The position numbers and the translations under genes were made by a program. From contig NZ_CP114767.1 of NCBI RefSeq assembly GCF_027359925.1, forward strand, positions 4,468,153-4,532,152: a DNA stretch of 64,000 nt. Direction: 5' to 3'. The stretch is from Hymenobacter canadensis. Its GTDB lineage: Bacteria; Bacteroidota; Bacteroidia; Cytophagales; Hymenobacteraceae. Under the pieces are notes generated by a model that was not told the origin of the DNA, did not search any database, and saw only the letters and a list, made by a program, of their open reading frames with translations. Below are positions 36,283 through 46,121 of this stretch, piece after piece. Each line of letters opens with the position of its first letter. The stretch's first letter is position 1.

Positions 36283-39200
36283 ATGAAACACCAACGTTTA
36301 CTCCATCTTCTGGTGCTGTTGCTGACGCTGCTGTCAGCGCACACCGGTTGGAGCCAGGGTGCCACCACCGCCGCCATGAACGGTATTATTACCGACAAGG
36401 ATGGTGGTGGTCTGCCGGGTGCTACGGTAATTGCCGTACATAATCCAACGAATACGCAGTACGTAGCTCCAACCAATTCTGAAGGTCGTTTCAACATTCA
36501 GAACATGCGGGTGGGCGGTCCTTACACCGTCCGCATCACTTTTGTGGGGTATAAGGATGCCAGCCGGGAGGGTATTTTCCTGAGCTTGGGCCAGAACCAG
36601 CGTCTCGACATCAACCTGAGCGAAGCCACCACGGAGCTGGCCGGCGTAACGGTAACCGCCAACCAAGACCCGATAATCAATGCCGGCCGCACGGGGGCTG
36701 CCACTACGGTACAGCGCGAGCAGATCGAGCGTCTGCCCACTCTGAACCGTTCGCTGCAGGACTTCACCCGTCTCACTCCGCAATCCAACGGCAACAGCTT
36801 TGGCGGCCGGAGCGGTAGCTTCAACAACGTAACCGTTGACGGCGCAATCTTCAACAACGCCTTCGGTCTGCAGTCCACGGTAGGTGGCCAGGCCGGCGCT
36901 CAGCCTATCTCGCTGGACGCTATCGACCAGATTCAGGTGAGCATCGCGCCGTTCGACGTGCGCCAGGGCTCGTTCACGGGTGCCGGCATCAACGTTGTGA
37001 CCCGCTCGGGTTCCAACAAGTTCACCGGTTCGCTCTACGGTTTCTACCGCAACCAAAACCTGGTGGGTAGCAAAGTGGGTGATTTCGAGCAGAACTATCC
37101 CAACTTCGAACTCAAGAACACCGGCTTCCGCGTAGGTGGTCCGATTGTGAAAGACAAAGTGTTCTTCTTCCTCAACGGGGAGCTGGAGCGCCGCAACGAC
37201 CCACCAACCGGCAACTTCACCGCTAACCGTAACGATACGCCGCCGCCAACTGGCTCGCAGGTCTCTCAGGCCCGTGCCCGTGACCTCGACGCGCTGTCCA
37301 ACTTCTTGCAAGAGCAGTACGGCTACAACGCCGGTTCTTACGAAAACTATGTGTTGCGTTCGAACAGCGACAAGATTACGGCTAAGATTGACTGGAACAT
37401 CTCCGACAATCACCGTTTCAACATCAAGTACAACTATCTCAAGTCGTTTTCCGACATTCCACCGAGCACCTCGGGTGCTATTGCCGGCCAACGTTCCCAG
37501 TCGCAGTTTGGCTTGCCGTTCTCGTCTTCGTACTACACAATCAACAACAACCTGAACTCGGTTATTGCTGAACTCAACAGCACGTTCGGTACGCGCTACT
37601 CCAACAACCTGACCGGTGGCTTCTCGGCCTTCCGTGACTTCCGCGAGAGCAGCGGCGGTATTTTCCCGCTGGTGGATATCGGTACCAACGTCGGCCGCAG
37701 CACCACAACGGCGCAGCTAGGTGGCATCAACGCTACCAACTCACTTACGTCGTTCGGCTATGAGCCATTCTCGGCCTTCAACGTACTCAACTCCGACGTA
37801 GCCCAGATCGGTGACAACTTCACGGCTTATTTGGGTAAGCACAACGTGACGGTAGGTACTTACAACGAATTCTACAAGTTCCGTAACGGCTTTGCGCCAA
37901 ACTACTACGGCAATTACTCGTTCAACTCGCTGGAAGACTTCTACGCTTCCGCTGGCTTTAACTACGACCGTACTACGGCTACGTATTCGCCGCTGGCGGC
38001 TGGCGCTCCCCGCCCTGGCCCGGCGCGTTACAACCTGCAGTACTCGGCTTTGCCGGGTGGCGAATTCCCGTTTGCTGATCTGAAAGCGGTTCAGTTGGGC
38101 CTGTACCTGCAGGACGAATGGTCGCCGGAAAGCAACCTGCGTATTACCTACGGTATCCGCGCTGACTTGCCCTTCCTCAACTCTGATCTGCAGCAGAACA
38201 ATAACGCTGCTGCCCTGACCTTCCGCGACGGAGTGCAAATCAACACCGGCAACGTACCCAAAAAGCAGGTGCTTTACTCGCCACGCGTTGGTTTCAACTG
38301 GGACGTGAATGACGACAAGAAAACCCAGCTGCGTGGTGGTACGGGTATTTTCACGGGCCGTATTCCGTTCGTATGGCTGTCCAACCAGGCCAGCAACAAC
38401 GGTGTGCAGTTTGGCTCGTTCAGCACCGCAGGCTCGGTAGCTACCGGCACCAACCCTAACGCCTCCATTTACCCCTTCAATCCGAACGTAGACGCCTACC
38501 GTCCGCAGAACGCAACGGCTAACACGGCCTACAACCTGGCCGTAACGGCCTCGGATTTCAAATTCCCACAGGTATGGCGCACCAACCTGGCTGTAGATCA
38601 GGAACTACCCGGCGGCATCATCGGTACGCTGGAAGCCTTCTACACCCGCGACCTGAACGCCGTGTATCACCAGAACGTGAACCTGCCAGGCAGCGAAGCC
38701 ACGCCTTTTGCACGGGCCAACGGTGCTGATAACCGCCCGATCTTCTACACGTTCGGCGCAGCTCAGACGGGTGCTAACGCCGGTCTGGTAACCACCACCC
38801 GTAACTTCCAGCTCTACGGCCCGGTACCCACTGCACAAGGTGGCAACACGGCGGCCCGCCCCAACATCAGTGATGCCATCGTGATGCGCAACACCAATAA
38901 GGGCTACTCGTACGCCGTGACCGGTCAGCTGCAGAAATACTTCAGCAATGCGCTGTCGGCCAGCGTTGCTTACACCTACTCGGATGCGCGCTCGGTAAAC
39001 GACGGTGGCTCGATTGCCCAGTCTATCTGGCGCGACCGTTCCGTGTCCGGCGACCCGAACGCGGAGGCTCTGAGCTACTCCAACTTCCTGCAGCAGCACC
39101 GTGTCATCGGCTCGCTGTCGTACCGCAAGGAGTACCTGGGCCACCTGGGTACCACGATTTCGATGTTCTACGAAGCCGCTCCGGCTGGCCGCTACTCGTA

Positions 39201-39777
39201 TGTATACTCGGGCGACATGAACGGCGACAACCAGACGTCGAACGACCTGATGTACATTCCCCGCTCGCAAAGCGAAATCAACCTGCGTGACATCACGCTC
39301 ACGAATGCTCAAGGTGGTGGTGTGTACTCGGCTGCTGATCAGTGGACCGACCTCAACAACTTCATCAACCAGGACAAGTACCTGCGTGAGCACCGCGGTG
39401 AGTACGCCGAGCGTAACGGGGCCGTACGTCCGTGGCAGAACCGCCTCGATGTACGCCTGCTCCAGGACATCTTCACGATGGAAGGCGAAAACAAGAACAC
39501 GCTGCAGCTGAGCGTTGATATCTTCAACTTCGGCAACCTGATCAACAAGGACTGGGGCACGTTCCGTACGACCAACCGTACCAACCCGCTCACGTTCTCG
39601 GGCTACAACCCGCAGGGCCAGCCTGTGTACCAGTTCCCGTACCTGACCAATCCTTCGCTGAACGCCGACAACACGGTGCGTCAGGGGGTGAAGCTGACGG
39701 AAACCTTCCGCGACGATACCGGCGGCATTGGCTCGCGCTGGCAGATGCAGATTGGCGTACGCTATATCTTCAACTAA
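36283..39777 (+). CDS. Oar-like TonB-dependent outer-membrane receptor
   Basis: A 1164-residue outer-membrane protein with a signal peptide (LLHLLVLLLTLLSAHTGWSQ). Residues 30-115 are a carboxypeptidase-regulatory-like beta-sandwich (GIITDKDGGGLPGATVIAV). A plug domain follows at about 118-230 (INAGRTGAATTVQREQIERLP to INVVTRSGSNKFTGS), then a long barrel that ends RWQMQIGVRYIFN. This arrangement is that of Oar/CarboxypepD_reg TonB receptors, common in Bacteroidota. No SusD-like partner is adjacent, so it is not a SusCD pair. Ligand unknown. Its codon use is less strongly GC-ending than in neighbours, as often seen in highly expressed genes. Confidence 0.93.
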   Translation: MKHQRLLHLLVLLLTLLSAHTGWSQGATTAAMNGIITDKDGGGLPGATVIAVHNPTNTQYVAPTNSEGRFNIQNMRVGGPYTVRITFVGYKDASREGIFLSLGQNQRLDINLSEATTELAGVTVTANQDPIINAGRTGAATTVQREQIERLPTLNRSLQDFTRLTPQSNGNSFGGRSGSFNNVTVDGAIFNNAFGLQSTVGGQAGAQPISLDAIDQIQVSIAPFDVRQGSFTGAGINVVTRSGSNKFTGSLYGFYRNQNLVGSKVGDFEQNYPNFELKNTGFRVGGPIVKDKVFFFLNGELERRNDPPTGNFTANRNDTPPPTGSQVSQARARDLDALSNFLQEQYGYNAGSYENYVLRSNSDKITAKIDWNISDNHRFNIKYNYLKSFSDIPPSTSGAIAGQRSQSQFGLPFSSSYYTINNNLNSVIAELNSTFGTRYSNNLTGGFSAFRDFRESSGGIFPLVDIGTNVGRSTTTAQLGGINATNSLTSFGYEPFSAFNVLNSDVAQIGDNFTAYLGKHNVTVGTYNEFYKFRNGFAPNYYGNYSFNSLEDFYASAGFNYDRTTATYSPLAAGAPRPGPARYNLQYSALPGGEFPFADLKAVQLGLYLQDEWSPESNLRITYGIRADLPFLNSDLQQNNNAAALTFRDGVQINTGNVPKKQVLYSPRVGFNWDVNDDKKTQLRGGTGIFTGRIPFVWLSNQASNNGVQFGSFSTAGSVATGTNPNASIYPFNPNVDAYRPQNATANTAYNLAVTASDFKFPQVWRTNLAVDQELPGGIIGTLEAFYTRDLNAVYHQNVNLPGSEATPFARANGADNRPIFYTFGAAQTGANAGLVTTTRNFQLYGPVPTAQGGNTAARPNISDAIVMRNTNKGYSYAVTGQLQKYFSNALSASVAYTYSDARSVNDGGSIAQSIWRDRSVSGDPNAEALSYSNFLQQHRVIGSLSYRKEYLGHLGTTISMFYEAAPAGRYSYVYSGDMNGDNQTSNDLMYIPRSQSEINLRDITLTNAQGGGVYSAADQWTDLNNFINQDKYLREHRGEYAERNGAVRPWQNRLDVRLLQDIFTMEGENKNTLQLSVDIFNFGNLINKDWGTFRTTNRTNPLTFSGYNPQGQPVYQFPYLTNPSLNADNTVRQGVKLTETFRDDTGGIGSRWQMQIGVRYIFN

Positions 39778-39795
39778 ATCAGCTGATTGAAAGAC

Positions 39796-39831
39796 AAAAA
39801 GTGGGTTGCCGGGTCCGGCAACCCACTTTTT
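39796..39831 (+). terminator. Terminator after the TonB receptor
   Basis: The arms AAAAAGTGGGTTGCC (39796-39810) and its complement (39817-39831) enclose a 6-base loop and are followed by a T-run. Confidence 0.88.
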
Positions 39832-39854
39832 TTGTGTTTTTTTTGCGGGTATGC

Positions 39855-39884
39855 TTGCGTATTCCAAAACGCGCCGTACTTTTG
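39855..39884 (+). promoter_or_regulatory. Bacteroidota-type promoter for tRNA-Ala
   Basis: TTG at 39855-39857, 19 bases, then TACTTTTG at 39877-39884: the expected -33/-7 pair. The tRNA starts 39 bases after the box. Confidence 0.65.
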
Positions 39885-39922
39885 TCAAACCAAACGCAAC
39901 CGGCGGATGGCACACACCAAAC

Positions 39923-39999
<77 letters not shown>

Positions 40000-40001
40000 A
40001 A

Positions 40002-40033
40002 AAGGCCTGACAATTATGTCAGGCCTTTTTTTT
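40002..40033 (+). terminator. Terminator after tRNA-Ala
   Basis: AAGGCCTGACA (40002-40012) and its complement (40017-40027) followed by a T-run. Confidence 0.88.
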
Positions 40034-40173
40034 GGTCCCGTTTTTAAATGGTGGGGCAAGGCATAGGGTTTTGCTTTCGGCGCGGCAGTGTCTGGCACAG
40101 CGCGCTTTCTGCTGACCGGCAGTCTGCCTCTGGTGATAACAAATACTTGATTCAGCATCTAGCGTGTAATAGC

Positions 40174-40181
40174 TATCTTTG
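40174..40181 (+). promoter_or_regulatory. -7-like box for the small barrel protein gene
   Basis: TATCTTTG fits TAnnTTTG, 43 bases upstream of the ATG; no TTG at the expected spacing. Confidence 0.4.
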
Positions 40182-40224
40182 CGCAGCAAACTTTCACGCG
40201 TCCGTTTTCATCTCCACTTTTTTC

Positions 40225-40827
40225 ATGAAAAGAATTCTAGTAGCTCTGGCTCTTACCTTCGGTGCAGTAGCCGCCCAGGCGCAGGACAGCCGTATTGGTG
40301 TCAAGATTTCCGGTGGTATTGCCAAATTCCGGGGGGATGACGTGACCAACCAGTCGAATACGCTTAGTGCCGGAGGTGGCTTGGTGTACAACATCAAGCT
40401 GACTGAGATGCTTTCGGTGCAGCCCGAGCTTCTGTACACAGTGAAAGGCAGCCGATTCAATTCAGATGCGTTTGACAGCAAGACGACGCTGCACTACGTA
40501 GAACTGCCCGTTATGCTGCGCGCCACCTTCTCCAACGTATTTGTGGAAGCCGGCCCCCAGGTAGGCTATCTGGTCGCAGCCAAGCTGGAAGTGACTCCCA
40601 ACAACGGCGGCGAGGCATCCGAAGACAAATCGCGCAATAACTTCACGAATGCTGATTGGGGCTTCGCGGCTGGCATCGGCTATCAGCTGGAAAACGGGCT
40701 GAGCCTGACGGGCCGCTACAGCGGTAGCCTGAACCCTGTGCTGCCAAACGTGGCCAGCACCAAAATCAAAGCCTACAACTCCGCGTTCCTTGTTCAGTTG
40801 GGCTTCCTGCTGCCACAAGGTAACTAG
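40225..40827 (+). CDS. Small outer-membrane beta-barrel protein (PorT/OMP_b-brl type)
   Basis: A 200-residue protein from the ATG at 40225 with signal MKRILVALALTFGAVAAQAQ. The mature part forms eight or so amphipathic strands: GVKISGGIAKFRG, GGGLVYNIKL, LSVQPELLYTVKGSRF, LHYVELPVMLRAT, VFVEAGPQVGYLV, WGFAAGIGYQL, GLSLTGRYS and a final FLVQLGFLL. The block Y-V-E-L-P-V-M-L-R is a hallmark of Bacteroidota 'porin family / PorT' barrels. No function can be assigned from context. A shared hairpin terminator follows. Confidence 0.85.
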   Translation: MKRILVALALTFGAVAAQAQDSRIGVKISGGIAKFRGDDVTNQSNTLSAGGGLVYNIKLTEMLSVQPELLYTVKGSRFNSDAFDSKTTLHYVELPVMLRATFSNVFVEAGPQVGYLVAAKLEVTPNNGGEASEDKSRNNFTNADWGFAAGIGYQLENGLSLTGRYSGSLNPVLPNVASTKIKAYNSAFLVQLGFLLPQGN

Positions 40828-40861
40828 TTAAAAGAGCCCTGTGCCACGCCGGCCATCGGTC

Positions 40862-40925
40862 CGCACAGTCGATTCAACAAAAAAGCCGCTCCTTGGAGCG
40901 GCTTTTTTGTTGAACCGACTGTGCG
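40862..40925. terminator. Long bidirectional terminator hairpin
   Basis: The 31-base arms (40862-40892 and 40895-40925) differ at one position, with a 2-base loop. The core AAAAAAGCCGCTCC carries A/T runs usable from either strand, between the barrel gene (+) and cysK (-). Confidence 0.9.
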
Positions 40926-40932
40926 GGCCTGA

Positions 40933-41853
40933 CTACACGAACAAACCTTCCACCGACAGATACCGCTCGCCGGTATCGTAGCAGAAGGTGAGGACGCGGC
41001 CACCCTGCGGTATCTCGTCGAGCTTTTTGGCCACGGCGGCCAGCGAAGCGCCCGACGATACGCCGACCAGGATACCTTCCTCGCGGGCGGCGCGGCGGGC
41101 CATGTCGAAGGCTTCCTGCTGCGAAATCTGGATAGTGCCGTCCAGAATGTCGGTGTGCAGGTTTTCGGGGATGAAGCCCGCGCCGATGCCTTGGATAGGG
41201 TGGGGGCCCGGCGCGCCGCCGCTGATAACGGGCGAGGCTTCGGGCTCCACGGCAAAGGTCTTCATGTTCGGAAACTTGGGCTTGAGTACCTCAGCCACGC
41301 CGGTGAGGTGGCCGCCGGTGCCCACGCCGGTGATGTAGTAGTCGAATCCTTCGGGGGCATCTTCCAGAATTTCCTGGGCCGTGGTTTCCACGTGCACGCG
41401 GATATTGGCCGGGTTATCGAACTGCATGGGCATCCAGGCGCCGGGCGTGTCGCGCACCAACTCGTGGGCCTTCTCGATGGCGCCTTTCATGCCTTTCTCG
41501 CGCGGCGTCAGTTCCAGGTTGGCGCCGTAGGCGGCCATCAGGCGCCGCCGCTCAATCGACATCGACTCGGGCATCACCAGCGTGATTTTGTAGCCTTTCA
41601 CGGCGGCCACCATGGCCAGCCCCACGCCGGTGTTGCCGGACGTAGGCTCCACAATCAGCGAGTCGGAAGTGAGGATGCCGTCCTGCTCAGCCTGCTCAAT
41701 CATGCTCAGGGCAATACGATCTTTGATGCTGCCGCCGGGGTTGGCGCGTTCCAGCTTCACCCACACTTCCACGTCGGGGCGTTGAGCGAACAGCTTGTTG
41801 AGGCGCAGCAGCGGCGTGCGCCCGATGGTATCGAGGATGGTGTTGGCTTTCAT
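40933..41853 (-). CDS. cysK: Cysteine synthase A
   Basis: A 306-residue cytoplasmic PLP enzyme that makes cysteine from O-acetylserine and sulfide. The PLP lysine is Lys44 in NPGGSIKDR; the substrate loop [14 protein letters not shown] and phosphate-binding [12 protein letters not shown] are intact, as is the C-terminal VGVSSGA. It is the second gene after epsC, which makes its substrate, in the same direction with a palindrome in the 124-base gap. CysM cannot be fully excluded, but the partner gene favours CysK. Confidence 0.94.
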   Translation of the reverse strand: MKANTILDTIGRTPLLRLNKLFAQRPDVEVWVKLERANPGGSIKDRIALSMIEQAEQDGILTSDSLIVEPTSGNTGVGLAMVAAVKGYKITLVMPESMSIERRRLMAAYGANLELTPREKGMKGAIEKAHELVRDTPGAWMPMQFDNPANIRVHVETTAQEILEDAPEGFDYYITGVGTGGHLTGVAEVLKPKFPNMKTFAVEPEASPVISGGAPGPHPIQGIGAGFIPENLHTDILDGTIQISQQEAFDMARRAAREEGILVGVSSGASLAAVAKKLDEIPQGGRVLTFCYDTGERYLSVEGLFV

Positions 41854-41886
41854 TTTCGGAGAGGTAAGAAGTTAGAAAGATAGAAG

Positions 41887-41974
41887 TGAGAGAATGAGAA
41901 GCGAGATATGAGACTTTCGTGCTGGCAACTCGTCACTTAAACAGAAGTCTCATGTCGTACTTCTCATTCTCTCA
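41887..41974. repeat. Imperfect inverted repeat between epsC and cysK (family B-like)
   Basis: The 30-base arms (41887-41916 and 41945-41974) pair at about 26 positions; the arm is purine-rich (TGAGAGAATGAGAAG). It ends 4 bases from the epsC stop. Confidence 0.75.
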
Positions 41975-41977
41975 GGT

Positions 41978-42817
41978 CTAGATAGAAAACATGAGGTCGG
42001 CGGTGGGGTCTTCGGTGCGCGTGACGTGCAACTGGGCCCGGTGATATACGCGCGAATGCGACGGAACGCTCTCCGTGAGCCACACATTGCCGCCGATGAT
42101 GCTGTGGCTGCCAACGACGGTGCTGCCGCCCAAAATAGTGGCGCCGGCATAAATAACCGAGTGGTCTTCGATGGTGGGGTGGCGCTTGATGCCCTGCAGT
42201 GCCTTCGTGACGCTTAGCGCCCCCAGCGTCACGCCCTGAAATATCTTGACGTGCGCCCCGATAACGGCCGTTTCGCCGATAACGATGCCCGTGCCGTGGT
42301 CGATGCAGAACGAGGAGCCGATGCGGGCCCCTGGGTGAATGTCGATGCCGGTGCGCTGGTGGGCGTACTCGCTGATCAGGCGCGGCACGCGGGGCACCTG
42401 CAGTTGGTACAGCGCGTGGGCCATGCGGTGCAGGGCAATGGCATAGAACCCGGGGTAGGTGCTGATAACCTCGTCGAGGCCTTGGGCGGCAGGGTCGGCG
42501 GCTAGAATGGCAGCGGCATCGCGCAGCAGCAGGTCGCGCAGGGCGGGCAGGCGGGCCATGCAGGCGGCCGCTACGGCAGCCGGCGCATCGGGCAGGGTTA
42601 CGTGGGACAGCAGGGCCGCCAGATCGTGCTGCAGCTGCGTGAGCGTGGCAGCTACGGCATCGGGGTGGCGCAGGGGCTGCGGGGTACGTTCCGGGAACAG
42701 CACCTGCAGCAGCTGCTCGGTGAGCTGGCAGAAAGCCGCGCCCGGCAGTGCCGCCGCTACCTGCTGGTGCGCCCGGGCCAGCGTCCGCACAAAAGGAGAG
42801 TCAGAAGAAAACGACAT
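41978..42817 (-). CDS. epsC: Serine O-acetyltransferase
   Basis: A 279-residue cytoplasmic enzyme that acetylates serine for cysteine synthesis. The N-terminal helical domain is followed by the left-handed parallel beta-helix with hexapeptide repeats: [22 protein letters not shown] with the catalytic Asp-His, then [22 protein letters not shown] and [20 protein letters not shown]. The C-terminus lacks the short CysE regulatory tail, and the layout fits the EpsC type usual in Bacteroidota. It precedes cysK, so substrate is passed directly. Confidence 0.92.
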   Translation of the reverse strand: MSFSSDSPFVRTLARAHQQVAAALPGAAFCQLTEQLLQVLFPERTPQPLRHPDAVAATLTQLQHDLAALLSHVTLPDAPAAVAAACMARLPALRDLLLRDAAAILAADPAAQGLDEVISTYPGFYAIALHRMAHALYQLQVPRVPRLISEYAHQRTGIDIHPGARIGSSFCIDHGTGIVIGETAVIGAHVKIFQGVTLGALSVTKALQGIKRHPTIEDHSVIYAGATILGGSTVVGSHSIIGGNVWLTESVPSHSRVYHRAQLHVTRTEDPTADLMFSI

Positions 42818-43012
42818 AGGAGAGCAAGTAAGCAGGCACGCCGGGGCGCCGAAGGCGCAGCTGCCGCAAGGTAGGGTAACCGGGCGTTGCCCGGAAGGTT
42901 TCCGCTATAGTTGGCCACTGGCGACAACCAGCGAGCCAGGGCCTGCGTTTGCAAAAGCAGCTGGCCGGTTGGTTAGCCCTGTGTAGTTATTCCTCTTTTT
43001 TGCTTCTGTATT

Positions 43013-43351
43013 ATGGCTGATACATCCATCACCAAAGTAGACTCCGCGCATTCGCCTAAAGGCCCTGAGGGCGAAAAGTACCTGGCTTCCGGCGCGCAGG
43101 TTTCCATGCGCCTCTGGGAAAACGAAGAGCCCGGCGACGCCAAGGAACCCACTACCCGTCCTTACGAAACGGTCGGCTACGTGCTGAAAGGCCGCGCCGA
43201 GCTGCACCTGGAAGGTCAGGTAGTAATCCTGGAGCCGGGTAACTCCTGGGTGGTAGGCAACGGTGCTTCGCACACCTACAAGATTCTGGAAACCTTCTCG
43301 GCCGTGGAAGCCACCGCACCACCCGCTCAGGTGCACGGCCGCGACAAGTAA
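43013..43351 (+). CDS. Cupin domain protein
   Basis: A 112-residue single-domain cupin. Strand motifs are VSMRLWENEE, TVGYVLKGRAELHLEGQVVILEPGNSWVV and NGASHTYKILE; G-x-A-E-L and H-T-Y fit the two cupin motifs, with metal-ligand His sparse in motif 1. It could bind a small molecule or be a sensor. The neighbouring genes give no clue. Confidence 0.82.
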   Translation: MADTSITKVDSAHSPKGPEGEKYLASGAQVSMRLWENEEPGDAKEPTTRPYETVGYVLKGRAELHLEGQVVILEPGNSWVVGNGASHTYKILETFSAVEATAPPAQVHGRDK

Positions 43352-43361
43352 GCGCTTCTCA

Positions 43362-43425
43362 CCCACCAGAAAGCCCCCGAAATGCCCGCAGGATACTGCA
43401 GGCGTTTCGGGGGCTTTCTGGTGGG
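43362..43425. terminator. Long bidirectional terminator hairpin
   Basis: Perfect 21-base arms (43362-43382 and 43405-43425), the core being GAAAGCCCCCGAAA, with further partial pairing inside. It lies between the convergent cupin and PPIase genes. Confidence 0.88.
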
Positions 43426-43438
43426 TAGCGGCACCGGA

Positions 43439-45412
43439 TCAGCGCACCAGCTCTACTTTCAGGATTTTGTCGCCGATGGCTAGTTTAGGCACCACATCCA
43501 GGCCTTGCATTACCTGCGCGAAAATGGTGTAGCGGCCATCGAGGTGGGGCGTGGGGCCGTGGGTGATAAACCACTGGCAGCTTTCGGTGTCTTTGCCGGC
43601 CGAGGCCAGCCCCACGGCGCCTTCGCCGTAGCGTAGGTCGCCGAACTCGGAGCGCAGGTTGTAGTCGGTGCTGCCCGAGCCGTCGCCGCGGGGGCAGCCG
43701 CCCTGTGCCACAAAGTTGGGCACCACCCGGTGGAAGGTCTTACCATCATAAAATCCCTGTTCCACCAGCTGCACGAAGCTGGCCACCGAGCCCGGCGCGT
43801 CTTCTATGTGTAATTGCAGCGTGATGTCGCCCTGGCTGGTGCGCACCAGCACCCGCTGCCGCGCCGGAATCCGCTGTACCAAGGCCCAGTCGATGGGATG
43901 CGCAGCAGCCTTGGCTACTGGCACGGGCGTAGCCGGCCGGTTCTGCAGATAGTCGATGGTTTGCTGCAACGACTGCCAGGCTTCCAGGTCGCGGGGCAAT
44001 AGCAGTTTGTCGCGGGCTTCCACCACAAAACCGGCGTCGGGCAGCAGGCGGCGCAGGTTAAGCTGCGGGTCGCGCAGGGCCTCGGCGGCCGTGCCCATAA
44101 TCGTGACGTCGCCGCCGCGCAGCGCCCGGCGCAGTGTGAGGGCAAACGCGCCGTGCTGCGCCTCGGGGAAAGCCGGCAGGCGACGCATGGCTACCAAGGC
44201 CTCCATGCCGTAGGAGCCCACCACCAGCGGCTGGCCCGTCGCAAATGTCGCCTGCTCCACAAAAGCGTAGGCGGCCGGATCTTCGGCCAGCGCTTTCAGC
44301 AGATAGCCTTTCTCATACGGGTCGGTAGCGGCCGCAAACCGCTGTTCAATGGCCGTGCGGATAGCACCCTGCTCGGTCCCGCCCAGCTTCAGGGCTACTG
44401 CCAGCAGAGTAGCCCGCACCCGCCAGTCGGTGATGCGGGCGGCTTTTTCCAGGAATTGCCCGCCCGGCTCGCCGCTGGCGTGGGCCAGGAAAAACTCGGC
44501 AGCCGTCACGGCTACTTGGCTGTTGGGCTGCGTAAGGGCATCCCAGGCGGTTTCCTTCACCGGCGCGTACATCGTGGCATTCATGGCCCGCAGCGCACTC
44601 ACCCGCACCCGGTAGTCGGTATCCTGCCGCACCAGCCCGATAAGCGTGGGCGCAATAGTGGGGCTTTTTACTTTGCCCAGAGCGCTGGCGGTGGCCGCCC
44701 GCACCACCGGATCCGGGTCAGCCACGGCGGCTGTGAGGGCCGTCTGGTAGGGTGTGAGGTCGAGGCGGGGCGTGCGGGCCAGTGCAAAGGCCGCGCCCTG
44801 CCGCGCCGCCAGCGGCTGCCGCGGCTGCAGCAGCGCCACCACCCGCGCTACCGCCGCTTCCGACGTCAGCCCGCGCAGCCCTGCCCGCATTAGCCCCCAG
44901 GCCAGGCCGGTGGAAAAGCTGGTATCAGCCGGGGCCGCATTGCGCCATAGCAGCCGCAAAGAGCTGCGCGTGACGCAGCGGCCCAGCGCTTCATACAGGT
45001 ATCGCCGCTGTGCTGCGCTGCCGGCTGCCGGAATTTGCAGCGCCAAGGGCTCGGCGGCTGTGCTGTCACCGGTCTGGCCCAGGGCGTAGGCGGCCGCCCG
45101 CCGGGTGGCCGCGTCCGGGTCCTGGAGCAGGGGAAGCAGCGGAGCCGTGGCCTGCTTGTCCTGCACCGAAGCCAGCGCCAGAGCGGCTGCCGCCCGGTAG
45201 CGGGCGGCGGGATTGGTGAGGTAGGGCAGGAGGGTAGGGGTATTGCGCTCGTCCTGGGCAGTGCCGATCAGGCGAAGTGTGGCGTCGGCAAACTGGTTGG
45301 GTGGTGCGGTGGCAGTTGTGATCTGGCGGGGTACGGCCGGCGCACAGGCGCTGAACAGGCAAGCAGCACCAAGCAGGCGCAGGCCGGCGTACGGAGGGAG
45401 AAGTTGGGTCAT
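43439..45412 (-). CDS. HEAT-repeat lipoprotein with C-terminal cyclophilin (PPIase) domain
   Basis: A 657-residue protein from the ATG at 45412 (MTQLLPPYAGLRLLGAACLFSAC, lipobox Cys at about 23). Residues 45-490 are HEAT-like alpha repeats (LTNPAARYRAAAALALASV, DPDAATRRAAAYALGQTG, DPDPVVRAATASALGKV). The last ~150 residues are a cyclophilin-type peptidyl-prolyl isomerase: VRTSQGDITLQLHIEDAPGSVASFVQLV, FYDGKTFHRVVPNFVAQGG, GAVGLASAGKDTESCQWFITH. HEAT arrays bind protein partners, so it likely folds or holds exported proteins at the membrane. This fusion is known in Bacteroidota; the client is not. Confidence 0.92.
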   Translation of the reverse strand: MTQLLPPYAGLRLLGAACLFSACAPAVPRQITTATAPPNQFADATLRLIGTAQDERNTPTLLPYLTNPAARYRAAAALALASVQDKQATAPLLPLLQDPDAATRRAAAYALGQTGDSTAAEPLALQIPAAGSAAQRRYLYEALGRCVTRSSLRLLWRNAAPADTSFSTGLAWGLMRAGLRGLTSEAAVARVVALLQPRQPLAARQGAAFALARTPRLDLTPYQTALTAAVADPDPVVRAATASALGKVKSPTIAPTLIGLVRQDTDYRVRVSALRAMNATMYAPVKETAWDALTQPNSQVAVTAAEFFLAHASGEPGGQFLEKAARITDWRVRATLLAVALKLGGTEQGAIRTAIEQRFAAATDPYEKGYLLKALAEDPAAYAFVEQATFATGQPLVVGSYGMEALVAMRRLPAFPEAQHGAFALTLRRALRGGDVTIMGTAAEALRDPQLNLRRLLPDAGFVVEARDKLLLPRDLEAWQSLQQTIDYLQNRPATPVPVAKAAAHPIDWALVQRIPARQRVLVRTSQGDITLQLHIEDAPGSVASFVQLVEQGFYDGKTFHRVVPNFVAQGGCPRGDGSGSTDYNLRSEFGDLRYGEGAVGLASAGKDTESCQWFITHGPTPHLDGRYTIFAQVMQGLDVVPKLAIGDKILKVELVR

Positions 45413-45464
45413 GGCTGGCCGAAAATAGCCAAAATCCCGGCTCACAGCCTACCGTCCAGCCTCC

Positions 45465-45506
45465 AAAAAAGTAGCGCCCGCTCCGCAAGCTGCAGAACGG
45501 GCGCTA
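45465..45506 (-). terminator. Terminator of the acyl-CoA-binding protein gene
   Basis: TAGCGCCCG (45472-45480) pairs with CGGGCGCTA (45498-45506); on the minus strand the hairpin is followed by a six-T run. Confidence 0.7.
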
Positions 45507-45525
45507 GTAGCGTAATTGCGGTAGA

Positions 45526-46011
45526 CTACTGCTGGTCTTTCAGCTGGTCTTCGCCGCCGTAGGGCGCACCGCCCGACAGGTCGCCGCGCAGGCCGCCCTG
45601 CGATACGCCGGCCTGCTGCTGCGCTTCGGCGGCGGGGCTGCTGCTGTTCATCTGTGAACCGGTAGCAGGCTGGCCGCTGCCGGTGATGATGGTGGCTTTT
45701 TCGCCTACCGGGCCGGCTATTTCTTCTACTTTCTGAACGTACTGGCGGCGGGCATCCTCTTCACTTACGCCTTTGAACTTGCTCCACGAATCCCATTGGG
45801 CCTGCGACATACCTTCCGGGCCGCTGGGGTTGGAGGGGGTATCATCGCCTACCACGTCTTTCTCAGTGTCATGGTCGCCTTCAGTAGCTTGCTTATACAA
45901 GCCGTAAAGGTCCGTCATGTGGGCGGCCGCTTTGTCAGCCGGCAGGGTGTCTACGCGCGCTACGGCGGCTTCAAACTGCTTCAGGAGGGTCATATTTTCT
46001 TGCAGATTCAT
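45526..46011 (-). CDS. Acyl-CoA-binding protein domain with disordered tail
   Basis: A 161-residue cytoplasmic protein. Residues 10-100 match the four-helix ACBP pattern: FEAAVARVDTLP, then MTDLYGLYKQATEGDHDTEKD with the conserved LYxLYKQAT-GD, a loop, and QAQWDSWSKFKGVSEEDARRQYVQKVEEI with W-D-S-W and K-G-V-S. ACBPs hold long-chain acyl-CoA for lipid metabolism. The usual short loop is enlarged by GDDTPSNPSGPEGMS, and a low-complexity Gly/Gln/Ser tail of ~55 residues follows. Bacterial ACBPs are less common than eukaryotic ones but occur in this phylum. Confidence 0.8.
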   Translation of the reverse strand: MNLQENMTLLKQFEAAVARVDTLPADKAAAHMTDLYGLYKQATEGDHDTEKDVVGDDTPSNPSGPEGMSQAQWDSWSKFKGVSEEDARRQYVQKVEEIAGPVGEKATIITGSGQPATGSQMNSSSPAAEAQQQAGVSQGGLRGDLSGGAPYGGEDQLKDQQ

Positions 46012-46121
46012 AACAGTCAGAAAGCTGAGGGTGAAAACTAAGGGGTGTACTAAGCTGGCGTGGGTTTGGTTGCGCGACGAGCTTGTTCGTCTTTTCCGTC
46101 AACAAGTCTGCCGATCCTTCG

